Of a DNA stretch of 64,000 bases, positions 8,143-16,276 are shown in pieces. Origin of the DNA: Roseivivax marinus (GTDB taxonomy: Bacteria > Pseudomonadota > Alphaproteobacteria > Rhodobacterales > Rhodobacteraceae); NCBI RefSeq assembly GCF_900109705.1, contig NZ_FOAI01000007.1, positions 162,216 through 226,215 of the forward strand. Reading direction: 5' to 3'. Numbering within the stretch: position 1 is the stretch's first letter; the number at the start of each line of letters is the position of its first letter. Made by a program: the position numbers and the translations under genes. Under the pieces are notes generated by a model that made no database searches, was not told the origin of the DNA, and saw only the letters and a list, made by a program, of their open reading frames with translations.

Positions 8143-8895
8143 ATGGTTGACTACCTATCTGTAAGGGCAGGCTCGCTAAGCACAGCAATGAAGGTAAGCG
8201 ATGCGGAGAACGCTCGACCTTCCGAGTTTGATAAAATCTTCCAGGGTGGAAATGCTCCAAAGGATAAGCAGTCTGGACACGCGAACGATGACGCCAATCT
8301 TTTTGGTTCCCACGAGGGAGGCCCGAAGGAACCTTCCAATCGAGATGACAATGAAACCGCAAGGCCAAACTCTCATATTTTCCGAGTTTGGTCGAACTCG
8401 AATTGTTCAATTAGGAGGGGCGGGGGGCATTTACCTATCTCAGGAAATAGAGGTCAGGAAGTACATGACGCCGACCGCGAAAATATTACCTCCGAATTAA
8501 GTGCGCTATCGCTCCATCTCGAGGGGGAAGTGGGGGGAGGAGATCACTCTATGCAATTCGCTGAGGGCGTGGGGGTGGTAATTGAGAAAGAGGGTAAATT
8601 TTATCTTGTTGCAGCTTCGCTGGAGCGAGGTGCAAGTAGGTTAAGAAGATCTGTGCCGGTCGATATTGGGGAAGGCTTCGCTTCATATCCTTCGATCAAA
8701 GGTGAGGGCCCTGATCGTGTCTCATCGCCTTTTTCGGAGTGCGATGCTTTGCATTCCAACTTGGGGGCTTGGTCCGACACCGTACCCTCCAGTCGTGATT
8801 TCCCATCCGGCGTGCCAACCTCTAAATGTGTGAACGTTCCTTCTGTCTCGAACGCTAGCGCAATTGGGGGGGAGCTTTCGTGGTATCACGTTTAG
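8143..8895 (+). CDS. fliK: fliK 5' part (frameshifted from the 3' part)
   Basis: This frame starts at ATG 8143, six bases after AGGGAG, and encodes 250 residues ending in ELSWYHV. It has no recognisable domain and is low-complexity, hydrophilic and Ser/Gly/Glu-rich, as expected for the disordered N-terminal region of a hook-length control protein. Near its end is a run of seven G (8866-8872). Adding one G (or removing two) would join it in frame to the following frame, giving one FliK of about 807 residues. The split is therefore best read as a one-base loss in a homopolymer, real or from sequencing. The segment is clearly AT-richer than neighbouring genes. Confidence 0.65.
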   Translation: MVDYLSVRAGSLSTAMKVSDAENARPSEFDKIFQGGNAPKDKQSGHANDDANLFGSHEGGPKEPSNRDDNETARPNSHIFRVWSNSNCSIRRGGGHLPISGNRGQEVHDADRENITSELSALSLHLEGEVGGGDHSMQFAEGVGVVIEKEGKFYLVAASLERGASRLRRSVPVDIGEGFASYPSIKGEGPDRVSSPFSECDALHSNLGAWSDTVPSSRDFPSGVPTSKCVNVPSVSNASAIGGELSWYHV

Positions 8896-10565
8896 AGAAT
8901 GGATTTCCTGATGAGCATCAGGAAAAAGTGTATAAGTTGCTTGGTGGTTGGGCTCCAGTTATTGGTTCAGCTTCATCGCTCCGGATCGACGGAGTCGATA
9001 TGAGGGAATGCACTTTCCCCATTTCTGATGATATTTCCCTTAGTGGTCGAGATGCTCGTCCGCTCGGAGAAAAGCTGGAGAATAGATCCGGTTTAAAACC
9101 TGTTCACGGTGGATGGCATGAGAGTAGCGGTGAAGACCTTGGTCGATTGGGTCAGGAGCCGCCCGTGAACCATGCGCTTGTGCATTCTCCTCACGCCGCA
9201 GATCGTCAAAACCTTGAAATACCCGGGGTGGGGTTAAGCGAAATCGAGCGTCTTTTCCGTCTTGGAAAAATAGAGAGTGAAGGGATCAGGATAAGCTTCT
9301 ACCGTGGGGGTGAGGCTAAATTAGTTAGCCAGTTGAGAGACACGAAGGTGCAGTGGAGCGAGGCAGCGGGTGCACCTAACAGTGTCACTTCAACTGGATT
9401 TATGGAGCGTTCCGAGACTGGATTGGCTCGAGCCGCCAGCGTGCTGGAAGCGGAGCGGGAAGTGTCCGATTTGGACAGACATAGCGCCGTTGTGCTCGAA
9501 GAGGGTGCGCAGAAATTTAGGGTTGGCCGAGAGACAGGTGTCTACAGTACTGAAGGTTTGCGTGGTGTCATTGTCAATTCAGTCGCTAGCAATCCTGTAA
9601 ATATTGGTGATCTGAAGTTGCAGGTTTCTAAAGAGGGGGGTGCGGTTCTGCATCCTGCGCATTCGAGCGATGCTACTGCTGCAGAGTTCGGGGGGCAGGC
9701 TTCTTGGGTCAAGGTCCGTCGCCAAGTACCGGGTGATAGGTTTGAAGTTCACGCTGACAGTTCGGATGGCCACAGCGAAATAAACATCGGCGACCGTGCT
9801 GGGAAAGCTGTTCCAAATATGCAATTCCACTATGAGAGAAGCCTTCAGGGGGTAGGGGAACGCCACCCGGTCATCGTTTCACCCAAGGTCTCCTCATCCC
9901 AAGAAGGCCGGCAGAATGCATCTGCGAGCGTCTCCAGTTCAAGGAGCGACGCAGATTCCACTGAACTGCCGGACAATCAGTTCGACGGATTGGTCAACCA
10001 GAAGGCCTTGATTGTCGAAAGCAAAGGGCAAAGTGATCTCAATTCGGCGGACCTGGGCTTGGATCGGTATCCACGCGAAGATGCAATTCACAGTCATGTT
10101 TCGTCGAAGCCGGGCGACGCGCCCCACCAAGTTGTCCCCGGGGGTGCGCCGCGCGGGCATGGCATGGCTCCGTCCCAGACGGGACTTGTGATTCAGCAGC
10201 TGGTGGACGTGGCCGGGAATCTGAGGGAAGGGCCGGTCGAGGTCACTCTTCGACCGGAAGAGCTTGGACAGGTACGGCTCAAGCTTTCGGGGGGTGACGG
10301 AACCCTGGTTGTCCAGATTATTGCCGATCGGCCGGATACGCTGGATTTGCTGCGCCGGCATTCGGACGTGCTCCAACGCGAACTTCACGATGCGGGCTTC
10401 GGGGCACTCGATCTGGACTTCGGCGAGCGGGCCGAGCGCGACATGGACAGGGTCCGGTCCTCGAAAGACCACGACGCGGATGGTCAATCGCCGGAGGATG
10501 GAGACACGAGAGGCGAAGCGACCTCCGGACAGCCCATGTCGTCAGCGTTGAACCTTTATCTTTGA
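8880..10565 (+). CDS. fliK: Flagellar hook-length control protein FliK (3' part with Flg_hook domain)
   Basis: A 561-residue frame from GTG 8880. The last ~130 residues hold the FliK C-terminal Flg_hook domain: GPVEVTLRPEELGQVRLKL, then LVVQIIADRPDTLDLLRRHSDVLQ and a Leu-rich end. This domain interacts with FlhB to switch export specificity when the hook is complete. The preceding ~430 residues are disordered. There is no good ribosome-binding site at 8880, and the frame stays open upstream to 8859. It is therefore probably the downstream half of a frameshifted gene rather than a separate gene. Composition returns to high GC near 10,130, just before the conserved domain. flgD follows after 10 bases. 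Confidence 0.8.
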   Translation: MVSRLENGFPDEHQEKVYKLLGGWAPVIGSASSLRIDGVDMRECTFPISDDISLSGRDARPLGEKLENRSGLKPVHGGWHESSGEDLGRLGQEPPVNHALVHSPHAADRQNLEIPGVGLSEIERLFRLGKIESEGIRISFYRGGEAKLVSQLRDTKVQWSEAAGAPNSVTSTGFMERSETGLARAASVLEAEREVSDLDRHSAVVLEEGAQKFRVGRETGVYSTEGLRGVIVNSVASNPVNIGDLKLQVSKEGGAVLHPAHSSDATAAEFGGQASWVKVRRQVPGDRFEVHADSSDGHSEINIGDRAGKAVPNMQFHYERSLQGVGERHPVIVSPKVSSSQEGRQNASASVSSSRSDADSTELPDNQFDGLVNQKALIVESKGQSDLNSADLGLDRYPREDAIHSHVSSKPGDAPHQVVPGGAPRGHGMAPSQTGLVIQQLVDVAGNLREGPVEVTLRPEELGQVRLKLSGGDGTLVVQIIADRPDTLDLLRRHSDVLQRELHDAGFGALDLDFGERAERDMDRVRSSKDHDADGQSPEDGDTRGEATSGQPMSSALNLYL

Positions 10566-10575
10566 GGAACTTGCA

Positions 10576-11259
10576 ATGGTTTCAGTGAACCCGAACGGGA
10601 CCGCCTCGACAGTTGCACCTTCGAGTGCTGCCCCCATGCCGGACGTTGCTGGCCGCGGCAGTGCGCTGGCGTCGGATTTCGATACGTTCCTGAGAATGCT
10701 CACGGTTCAGGCCCGGAATCAGGACCCGCTGAACCCGCTGGACGCGACCGACTACGCCACCCAGCTTGCGACGTTCTCCAACGTGGAACAGCAAGTGATG
10801 ACAAACGATCTGCTCGCCGACATCTCGTCTGCGGTCTCGGGATCCAGGCTCGATACATTGCGATCATGGGTTGGAGCCCAGGTCCTGTCGGAGGCGCCAG
10901 CCCGATACGACGGTGGGGACGTTGCGATAAGAACCGTACCGTCCGAGGTCGCCACAAGCGCCGACCTGGTGGTGTCTGACGCGGCGGGACAGGAAATCTT
11001 CCGCGGCTTGGTCGATCCGACTGCGGCGACCGTGACCTGGGACGGGACCAGAACCGATGGCACGGTGGCGGGAACGGGGCCGTTCTCCTTCGCTGTCGAG
11101 GGGTTTGCCGGGACCGACGCGCTCCCGTCGCAGCCGGCAGCGGTCTACGGGCGTGTTGCGGAGGCTCGATTCGACGAGGGCGGCCGTACTGTGCTGACGC
11201 TCGAAAGTGGCGCTGAGGTCAGAGAAGATGACGTAATGGGGATGCGGATCGGAAAGTGA
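10576..11259 (+). CDS. flgD: Flagellar hook-capping protein FlgD
   Basis: A 227-residue protein. Its N-terminal FlgD core FDTFLRMLTVQARNQDPLNPLDATDYATQLATFSNVEQQ matches the hook-cap family closely. A Tudor/fibronectin-like C-terminal region follows (TWDGTRTDGTVAGTGPFSF), typical of FlgD. It caps the growing hook and is exported by the flagellar type III system. It lies 10 bases after fliK in the same orientation, so it is co-transcribed. It looks intact and has the high GC of the general chromosome, unlike most of fliK. It is convergent with ubiB. Confidence 0.92.
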   Translation: MVSVNPNGTASTVAPSSAAPMPDVAGRGSALASDFDTFLRMLTVQARNQDPLNPLDATDYATQLATFSNVEQQVMTNDLLADISSAVSGSRLDTLRSWVGAQVLSEAPARYDGGDVAIRTVPSEVATSADLVVSDAAGQEIFRGLVDPTAATVTWDGTRTDGTVAGTGPFSFAVEGFAGTDALPSQPAAVYGRVAEARFDEGGRTVLTLESGAEVREDDVMGMRIGK

Positions 11260-11270
11260 TTTCGGGCTCT

Positions 11271-12803
11271 TTAGAAGAGGCCGACGATGCCCGCGCCCAA
11301 GGCTCCGCCGATGCACAGGCCGAGGGTCGTCCAGCCCAGCCGCCAGCGCCACCACGATCCGGTGTCCCGGGTCTGGGTTCGCGATTGCATGATCAGCAAG
11401 TCCTCGACGATGCTTGGCAGTCGCGGGCCGAAGCGCGACAGCACCTTGGCGGTCTCGCGCAGGTCGTGCAGCACCGCCTTGGGGCCGATGGAATTGCGAA
11501 TGTAGTCCTCGACCACCGGCTGCGCGACGCTCCAGATGTTCATGCGCGGATTGAGGGATCTGGCGACGCCCTCGACCACCACCATCGTGCGTTGCAACAG
11601 GATCAGCTCGGTGCGTGTCTCCATCCCGAAACGCTCGGTTACCTCGAACAGGTAGGCAAGGAGGCGGGCCATCGAGATCCGGGTGGCGTCCATGCCGAAG
11701 ATCGGCTCTCCCACGGCTCGCAGCGCTCGGGCGAACTCGTCCCTGTCACGGTCGGCGGGGACATAGCCCGCTTCGAAATGCACTTCTGCCACACGCTCGT
11801 AGTCGCGACGGATGAAACCGTAGAGAATCTCGGCGTAGACCCGGCGGGTATACTCGTCGATATGGCCCATGATGCCGAAGTCGATCGCGATGATGTCTCC
11901 GTTCGCGGCGACCTTCAGGTTCCCCTGGTGCATGTCGGCGTGGAAGAATCCGTCGCGCAGGGCGTGCTTCAAGAAGAGTTGCAGCACCCTCTCGGACAGT
12001 TCGGCCCGATCATGGCCCGCGGCGTCGAGCGCGGCATTGTCGCCCATCGGAACGCCCTCGGCCCAGTCCAGGGTCATGACCCGGCGGGCCGAGCTGAACC
12101 AGCGCACCTCGGGCACGCGGAACCCCTCGTCGTCGGCGGTATTCGACGCGAACTGAGAGGCGGACGCGGCTTCGAGGCGCAGGTCCAGCTCGCCCATGAC
12201 GACGCCCTCGAAGTGCTGGATGACATCCAGCGGCCGGAGGCGACGCGACGACGGGGACAACAATTCGATGGAATTCGCGGCCAGGTAAAATGCGTCGATG
12301 TCCTTGCGGAAGGCGCGTTCGACACCCGGACGCAGGACCTTCACCGCCACCGTCTCGCCGGTTTCGGCCAGCGTGGCGCGGTGCACCTGCGCGATCGACG
12401 CGGCCGCGATCGGTTCGCTGAATTCCGAGAACAGTTCGTCCGCGGGCATCTCGAGCTCTCGCGACACGGCGGCGAGGGCCTCCTCGCGCGAGAACGGCGG
12501 CAGCTTGTCCTGAAGCACCCGCAGTTGGTTGGCGAGGTCGTTGCCCACCAGGTCCGGCCGCGTGGAGAGGATCTGGCCGAACTTGATGTAGGCCGGGCCG
12601 AGCGCAGACAGCGCCCGGGTCACCGACGGCATCGACATGTCACCCTCGTGCCCCAGCGGTTTGAACGGCCAGCCGAGCACGCGGGCCGCCATGCGCAGCG
12701 GCCGCGGCGCGTCGAAAGCATCGAGCACCACGCGCATGGCGCCGGTGCGTTCGAGCGTGGCGCCGGTGCGGACAAGCCGCCAGATGTTGTGAGGTCCGCG
12801 CAA
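11271..12803 (-). CDS. ubiB: Ubiquinone biosynthesis protein UbiB (ABC1/ADCK kinase-like)
   Basis: A 510-residue protein of the atypical kinase family. The signature KFGQ lies at residues 74-77 within GPAYIKFGQILSTRPDL. Further kinase-like motifs are VAVKVLRPGVE, HADMHQGNLKV (catalytic-loop equivalent) and AIDFGIMG (DFG equivalent). A C-terminal hydrophobic segment of about 20 residues anchors it in the membrane. UbiB supports ubiquinone synthesis as an ATPase/lipid-handling factor. The start is a TTG at 12803, four bases after the ubiE stop and preceded by GGAAG. No ATG fits the conserved N-terminus RGPHNIWRL. It is the second gene of the ubiE-ubiB operon. Confidence 0.95.
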   Translation of the reverse strand: MRGPHNIWRLVRTGATLERTGAMRVVLDAFDAPRPLRMAARVLGWPFKPLGHEGDMSMPSVTRALSALGPAYIKFGQILSTRPDLVGNDLANQLRVLQDKLPPFSREEALAAVSRELEMPADELFSEFSEPIAAASIAQVHRATLAETGETVAVKVLRPGVERAFRKDIDAFYLAANSIELLSPSSRRLRPLDVIQHFEGVVMGELDLRLEAASASQFASNTADDEGFRVPEVRWFSSARRVMTLDWAEGVPMGDNAALDAAGHDRAELSERVLQLFLKHALRDGFFHADMHQGNLKVAANGDIIAIDFGIMGHIDEYTRRVYAEILYGFIRRDYERVAEVHFEAGYVPADRDRDEFARALRAVGEPIFGMDATRISMARLLAYLFEVTERFGMETRTELILLQRTMVVVEGVARSLNPRMNIWSVAQPVVEDYIRNSIGPKAVLHDLRETAKVLSRFGPRLPSIVEDLLIMQSRTQTRDTGSWWRWRLGWTTLGLCIGGALGAGIVGLF

Positions 12804-12806
12804 GTC

Positions 12807-13559
12807 TCAGATCTTCCAGGCCGAATGCAGGCAGGCGATGCCCATGGACAGGTTGCGGTAGCGGGCCTGTTCGAAGCCCACGCCCTCGATCATGCCTAGG
12901 AACGTCTCCTGATCCGGAAAGCGACGGATCGATTCGACGAGATACTGGTAGCTGTCGCGGTCGCCCGCCAGCGCCTGGCCCATCGCCGGAATCAGGTTGA
13001 ACGAATAGCGGTCGTAGGCCCATGCCAGCGCCGGGTTAGGCACCTGGCTGAACTCCAGCACCATTAGCCGGCCGCCCGGCCGCAACACGCGGAACGCCTC
13101 GGCCAGTGCCACTTCGGGGCGGGTGACGTTCCGGATGCCGAAACTGATCGTGTAGACGTCGAAGCTGTTGTCGGGGAAGGGCAGCGCCATCGCGTCGCCA
13201 ACCACCCAGTCGAGCATCCCCGACATCGCCTCGGCCTCGGCCCGGTGGCGTCCGGCCTCGAGCATGCCGGCGGTCAGGTCCAGCACCGTCGCGTGGCCCG
13301 AACCCGCGCGCCTGAGGAAGCGGAACGAGATGTCGCCGGTGCCGCCCGCGACGTCCAGCAGGCGCTGTCCGCGCCGCGGTGCGAGCCAGTCCATCATCGC
13401 ATCCTTCCACAGCCGGTGGATGCCCAGCGACATGGCGTCGTTCATCAGGTCGTAGCGCGAGGCGACCGAGGTGAAGACACCCCGGACCCGTCCGGCCTTG
13501 TCGGCCTCGGGAATGTCCTCGAAGCCGAAATGCGTGGTTCGTTCGGTGTTGTCGGTCAT
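12807..13559 (-). CDS. ubiE: Ubiquinone/menaquinone methyltransferase UbiE
   Basis: A 250-residue class I methyltransferase. It has the UbiE signature [17 protein letters not shown] (residues ~36-52), the SAM-binding motif [12 protein letters not shown] at 67-78, and the second signature [18 protein letters not shown] with the RVLRPGG strand. It carries out the C-methylation of demethoxy-ubiquinol on the way to ubiquinone. The ATG at 13559 fits the family start (THFGFEDI). It is first in the operon with ubiB and divergent from mutM, an arrangement conserved in Rhodobacteraceae. Confidence 0.97.
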   Translation of the reverse strand: MTDNTERTTHFGFEDIPEADKAGRVRGVFTSVASRYDLMNDAMSLGIHRLWKDAMMDWLAPRRGQRLLDVAGGTGDISFRFLRRAGSGHATVLDLTAGMLEAGRHRAEAEAMSGMLDWVVGDAMALPFPDNSFDVYTISFGIRNVTRPEVALAEAFRVLRPGGRLMVLEFSQVPNPALAWAYDRYSFNLIPAMGQALAGDRDSYQYLVESIRRFPDQETFLGMIEGVGFEQARYRNLSMGIACLHSAWKI

Positions 13560-13660
13560 GGCCCTTGTCGTCTCTGCGCGCTCTGCCTTCTTATAGGGCG
13601 CCGGGGCGCGCGCACAACGCGCCGGCCCGGCAGACCTATACCTACGGAGCCCCGCCGCCC

Positions 13661-14512
13661 ATGCCCGAACTGCCCGAAGTCGAAACGGTCCGCCGCGGTC
13701 TCCTGCCGGTGATGGAGGGCGCGCGCATCGAAAAGGCAAGGGTCAATCGGCCGGATCTGCGCTGGCCGTTCCCGCCGCGCATGGCCGAGCGCCTGACCGG
13801 AGCGCGGATCGAGAGGCTGGAGCGGCGCTCGAAATACCTGCTTGCCGCGCTCGACACCGGCGAGACGCTGCTCATGCATCTCGGCATGTCGGGGCGCATC
13901 CTCGTCTCCGGCGATCCTCTGGGCCACTTCGTTCACGATCATCCCGCGCCGGAAAAGCACGACCACGTGGTATTCGACATGGAGGGCGGGGCGCGCGTCA
14001 CCTTCAACGACCCCCGCCGCTTCGGCGCGATGGACCTGATGGAGAGCGCGGGGCGGGACGCGCATCCCCTGCTGGCCGCGCTCGGGCCCGAACCGCTGGG
14101 CAACGCGTTCTCCGAGCCGCATCTCGTCGCGGCGCTCGAGGGCCGGAACACGCCGATCAAGTCGGCGCTGCTCGACCAGAAGATCGTCGCGGGGCTGGGC
14201 AATATCTATGTGTGCGAGGCGCTGTTCCGCACGGGGATCCACCCCGCGCGCAGGGCCGGGCGGCTTTCGGCACGGCGCCGGGCGTCTCTGGTGCCGGCGA
14301 TCCGCGACGTCCTGTCGGATGCAATCGCAGCGGGGGGATCGTCGTTGCGGGACTACCGCCGCGCGGACGGCGAACTGGGTTATTTCCAGCACAGTTTCGA
14401 CGTGTATGGGCGCGAGGGTGCGCCGTGCCGCCGCGACGGCTGCGACGGCACCGTGCGACGCATCGTCCAGTCGGGGCGGTCGTCCTTCTACTGCGCGCGG
14501 TGCCAAAGATAG
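13661..14512 (+). CDS. mutM: Formamidopyrimidine-DNA glycosylase MutM (Fpg)
   Basis: A 283-residue base-excision repair enzyme. It begins MPELPEVET, where Pro2 is the catalytic nucleophile and Glu3 is essential. The helix-two-turn-helix region includes [18 protein letters not shown], and the C-terminal zinc finger has Cys256, Cys261, Cys278 and Cys281. It removes 8-oxoguanine and FaPy lesions. An upstream in-frame start at 13565 is excluded because Pro must follow the initiator Met. It is divergent from ubiE and followed by the enoyl-CoA hydratase gene 66 bases downstream. Confidence 0.97.
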   Translation: MPELPEVETVRRGLLPVMEGARIEKARVNRPDLRWPFPPRMAERLTGARIERLERRSKYLLAALDTGETLLMHLGMSGRILVSGDPLGHFVHDHPAPEKHDHVVFDMEGGARVTFNDPRRFGAMDLMESAGRDAHPLLAALGPEPLGNAFSEPHLVAALEGRNTPIKSALLDQKIVAGLGNIYVCEALFRTGIHPARRAGRLSARRRASLVPAIRDVLSDAIAAGGSSLRDYRRADGELGYFQHSFDVYGREGAPCRRDGCDGTVRRIVQSGRSSFYCARCQR

Positions 14513-14578
14513 CTTGATCGGCAGGGGACAAGTGATAAGCGTTCCCAACCTGACCGTTACAATTCGGAGCCGTGTTAC

Positions 14579-15355
14579 ATGGCCTATGAGACGATCATCG
14601 TCGAAGTAGAAGACCACGTCGCCGTCATTAAGCTGAACCGCCCGGACGCGCTCAATGCGTTGAATTCGCAGCTCCTGGGCGAGCTGGCCTCGGCTCTGAA
14701 GGATGCCAGCGCCAACGAGAAGGTGCGGTGCATCGTGCTCACCGGTTCGGCCAAGGCCTTTGCCGCGGGCGCCGACATCAAGGAGATGTCCGAGAAGTCC
14801 TTCGTCGACGTGTTCACGCAGGATCTCTTCGGCAACGAGGCCACTGCGATCCTGGACGTGCGCAAGCCGGTGATCGCCGCCGTGGCGGGCTATGCCCTCG
14901 GCGGTGGCTGCGAGCTGGCGATGATGTGCGACTTCATCATCGCGGCCGACAACGCCAAGTTCGGCCAGCCCGAGATCAACCTCGGCGTCGTCGCCGGTAT
15001 CGGCGGCACCCAGCGCCTGACGCGCGCGGTCGGCAAGTCCAAGAGCATGGACATGCACCTGACCGGCCGCTTCATGGATGCCAATGAGGCCGAGCGCGCG
15101 GGGATCGTAAGCCGTGTGGTCCCGGCCAAGAGCCTGATGGAAGAGGCGCTCGCCGCCGCGGGCAAGATCGCCGAGAAGTCGATGATCACATCGCGCGCGG
15201 TGAAGGAGGCGGTGAACCGGTCCTTCGAGACGCCGCTGGCCGAGGGCCTGCTGTTCGAACGCCGCCTGTTCCACGCCATGTTCGCCTGCGAGGATCAGAA
15301 GGAGGGCATGGGGGCCTTCCTCGAAAAGCGGGCACCGCAGTTCCGCGACCGCTGA
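14579..15355 (+). CDS. Enoyl-CoA hydratase
   Basis: A 258-residue crotonase-fold enzyme of normal length. The oxyanion-hole segments are [11 protein letters not shown] and [15 protein letters not shown]. The two hydratase glutamates are present at positions 112 and 132 (GGGCE and GQPEINLG), spaced 20 apart as in rat crotonase. It hydrates trans-2-enoyl-CoA in beta-oxidation. Gene order mutM-hydratase-rpsT is conserved in Rhodobacteraceae, suggesting a housekeeping role. The other crotonase-family gene in this window (37.3 kb) lacks both glutamates. Confidence 0.93.
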   Translation: MAYETIIVEVEDHVAVIKLNRPDALNALNSQLLGELASALKDASANEKVRCIVLTGSAKAFAAGADIKEMSEKSFVDVFTQDLFGNEATAILDVRKPVIAAVAGYALGGGCELAMMCDFIIAADNAKFGQPEINLGVVAGIGGTQRLTRAVGKSKSMDMHLTGRFMDANEAERAGIVSRVVPAKSLMEEALAAAGKIAEKSMITSRAVKEAVNRSFETPLAEGLLFERRLFHAMFACEDQKEGMGAFLEKRAPQFRDR

Positions 15356-15387
15356 GCCGCCGCGCCGCGGCAATTCCCTCTTGGCAA

Positions 15388-15413
15388 GTGGGGCGCGGTG
15401 ATGTAAGCGCGCC
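15388..15413 (+). terminator. Hairpin downstream of the enoyl-CoA hydratase gene
   Basis: A perfect 8-bp inverted repeat (GGGGCGCG, ten-base loop, CGCGCCCC) lies 32 bases after the hydratase stop. It is followed by TTAC but no T run. It may be a weak terminator or a leader structure for rpsT. Confidence 0.35.
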
Positions 15414-15525
15414 CCTTACATGCGCGTGCGGCCCGCTCTGGCCAGAATCGTTCCGGACGTCCCGAGCCGGAGTGTGGTGCATTCGCGCGACGACATTCCG
15501 AACTCGAACGACGAGGACCGATCAC

Positions 15526-15792
15526 ATGGCCAACACGGCACAATCCAAGAAGCGCGCGCGCCAGAACGAGACCCGTTACGCGGTCAACAAGGCCCGCCGC
15601 TCGCGAATCCGCACCTATCTCCGCAAAGTCGAGGAAGCGATCGCTTCCGGCGACAAGGACGCCGCCCAGGCCGCTCTCCGCGCCGCTCAGCCCGAGCTGA
15701 TGCGCGGCGTCACCAAAGGCGTCTTTCACAAGAACACGGCCGCGCGGAAGATGTCGCGCCTGTCGTCGCGGGTGAGAGCGCTCGGCGCGTAA
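15526..15792 (+). CDS. rpsT: 30S ribosomal protein S20
   Basis: An 88-residue basic protein starting [13 protein letters not shown], the canonical S20 N-terminus. A three-helix bundle follows, ending [16 protein letters not shown]20 binds 16S rRNA early in small-subunit assembly. The ATG at 15526 is fixed by homology; longer frames upstream are not conserved. It sits just before dnaA, as in most Rhodobacteraceae. A strong intrinsic terminator follows 27 bases after the stop, so it is transcribed separately from dnaA. Confidence 0.97.
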   Translation: MANTAQSKKRARQNETRYAVNKARRSRIRTYLRKVEEAIASGDKDAAQAALRAAQPELMRGVTKGVFHKNTAARKMSRLSSRVRALGA

Positions 15793-15819
15793 GCGTCAAA
15801 ATATAGCGAAATTTCTGAA

Positions 15820-15847
15820 GGGCCCCACGATATGTGGGGCCCTTTTT
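15820..15847 (+). terminator. Rho-independent terminator of rpsT
   Basis: A 9-bp perfect GC-rich stem (GGGCCCCAC, loop GATAT, GTGGGGCCC) is followed directly by TTTTT. It lies shortly after the rpsT stop. Confidence 0.93.
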
Positions 15848-16276
15848 GCGTGTGTGTCTTTCTTGTCCACCGCCAGCGATTCTTTTGGGGTGGAGTCCTG
15901 AGTCAACGATCAGTTTGAGTTGAAGCACCCGGCGGTCTTGGTAGTTTGTCCCGGCGAGTCACATTCGCTCTGGGGGGACACGGTCCGCAGGCACGCTCAT
16001 CCATGCGATGACTGGTCGCGCGGTGTCGGATACGGGGGTTGCGACCCAAGTCCGACAGTGCACGCTGCTGCTGCCGCCTTGTCCGTAATAGTGGTGAACC
16101 GAAGAATCGGTGGCGTCCGCATCAGTGCGGGCGGCCGGCGAGCTTTGGTCAAGCGACAGTCGGGAACACGTCCGCTTCGTGCGCGAAGCGGAGACGGTTC
16201 TTGCGTCCCCGAGCAATGTGTTTCGTGTCGCGAGCGGGTCGCGGCAAGAGCAGAACATGGCACGGACCGGGGACAC
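15848..16276. other. rpsT-dnaA intergenic region (dnaA leader / possible origin area)
   Basis: About 430 bases separate the rpsT terminator from dnaA. The dnaA frame is open upstream to 15920 but that sequence is not DnaA-like. I found no clear DnaA box (TTATNCACA); the nearest, TTGTCCACC at about 15863, has two mismatches. One strong hairpin is present (listed separately). It should hold the dnaA promoter, but no convincing -35/-10 pair could be picked by eye. Confidence 0.5.
16171..16192 (+). promoter_or_regulatory. Perfect inverted repeat in the dnaA leader
   Basis: A 9-bp perfect stem (TCCGCTTCG, loop TGCG, CGAAGCGGA) lies 84 bases before the dnaA start. No T run follows. It may be a leader-RNA hairpin or a protein-binding dyad controlling dnaA. 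Confidence 0.4.

Noticed and set aside
13565..13660. N-terminal extension of mutM
   Set aside because: MutM needs Pro immediately after the initiator Met, which fixes the start at 13661.
15856..15870. TTGTCCACC as a DnaA box
   Set aside because: It has two mismatches to TTATNCACA and stands alone, so it is not enough to call an origin.
15920..16276. N-terminal extension of dnaA by about 119 codons
   Set aside because: The extension has no similarity to DnaA domain I, and the conserved start with its own ribosome-binding site is at 16277.
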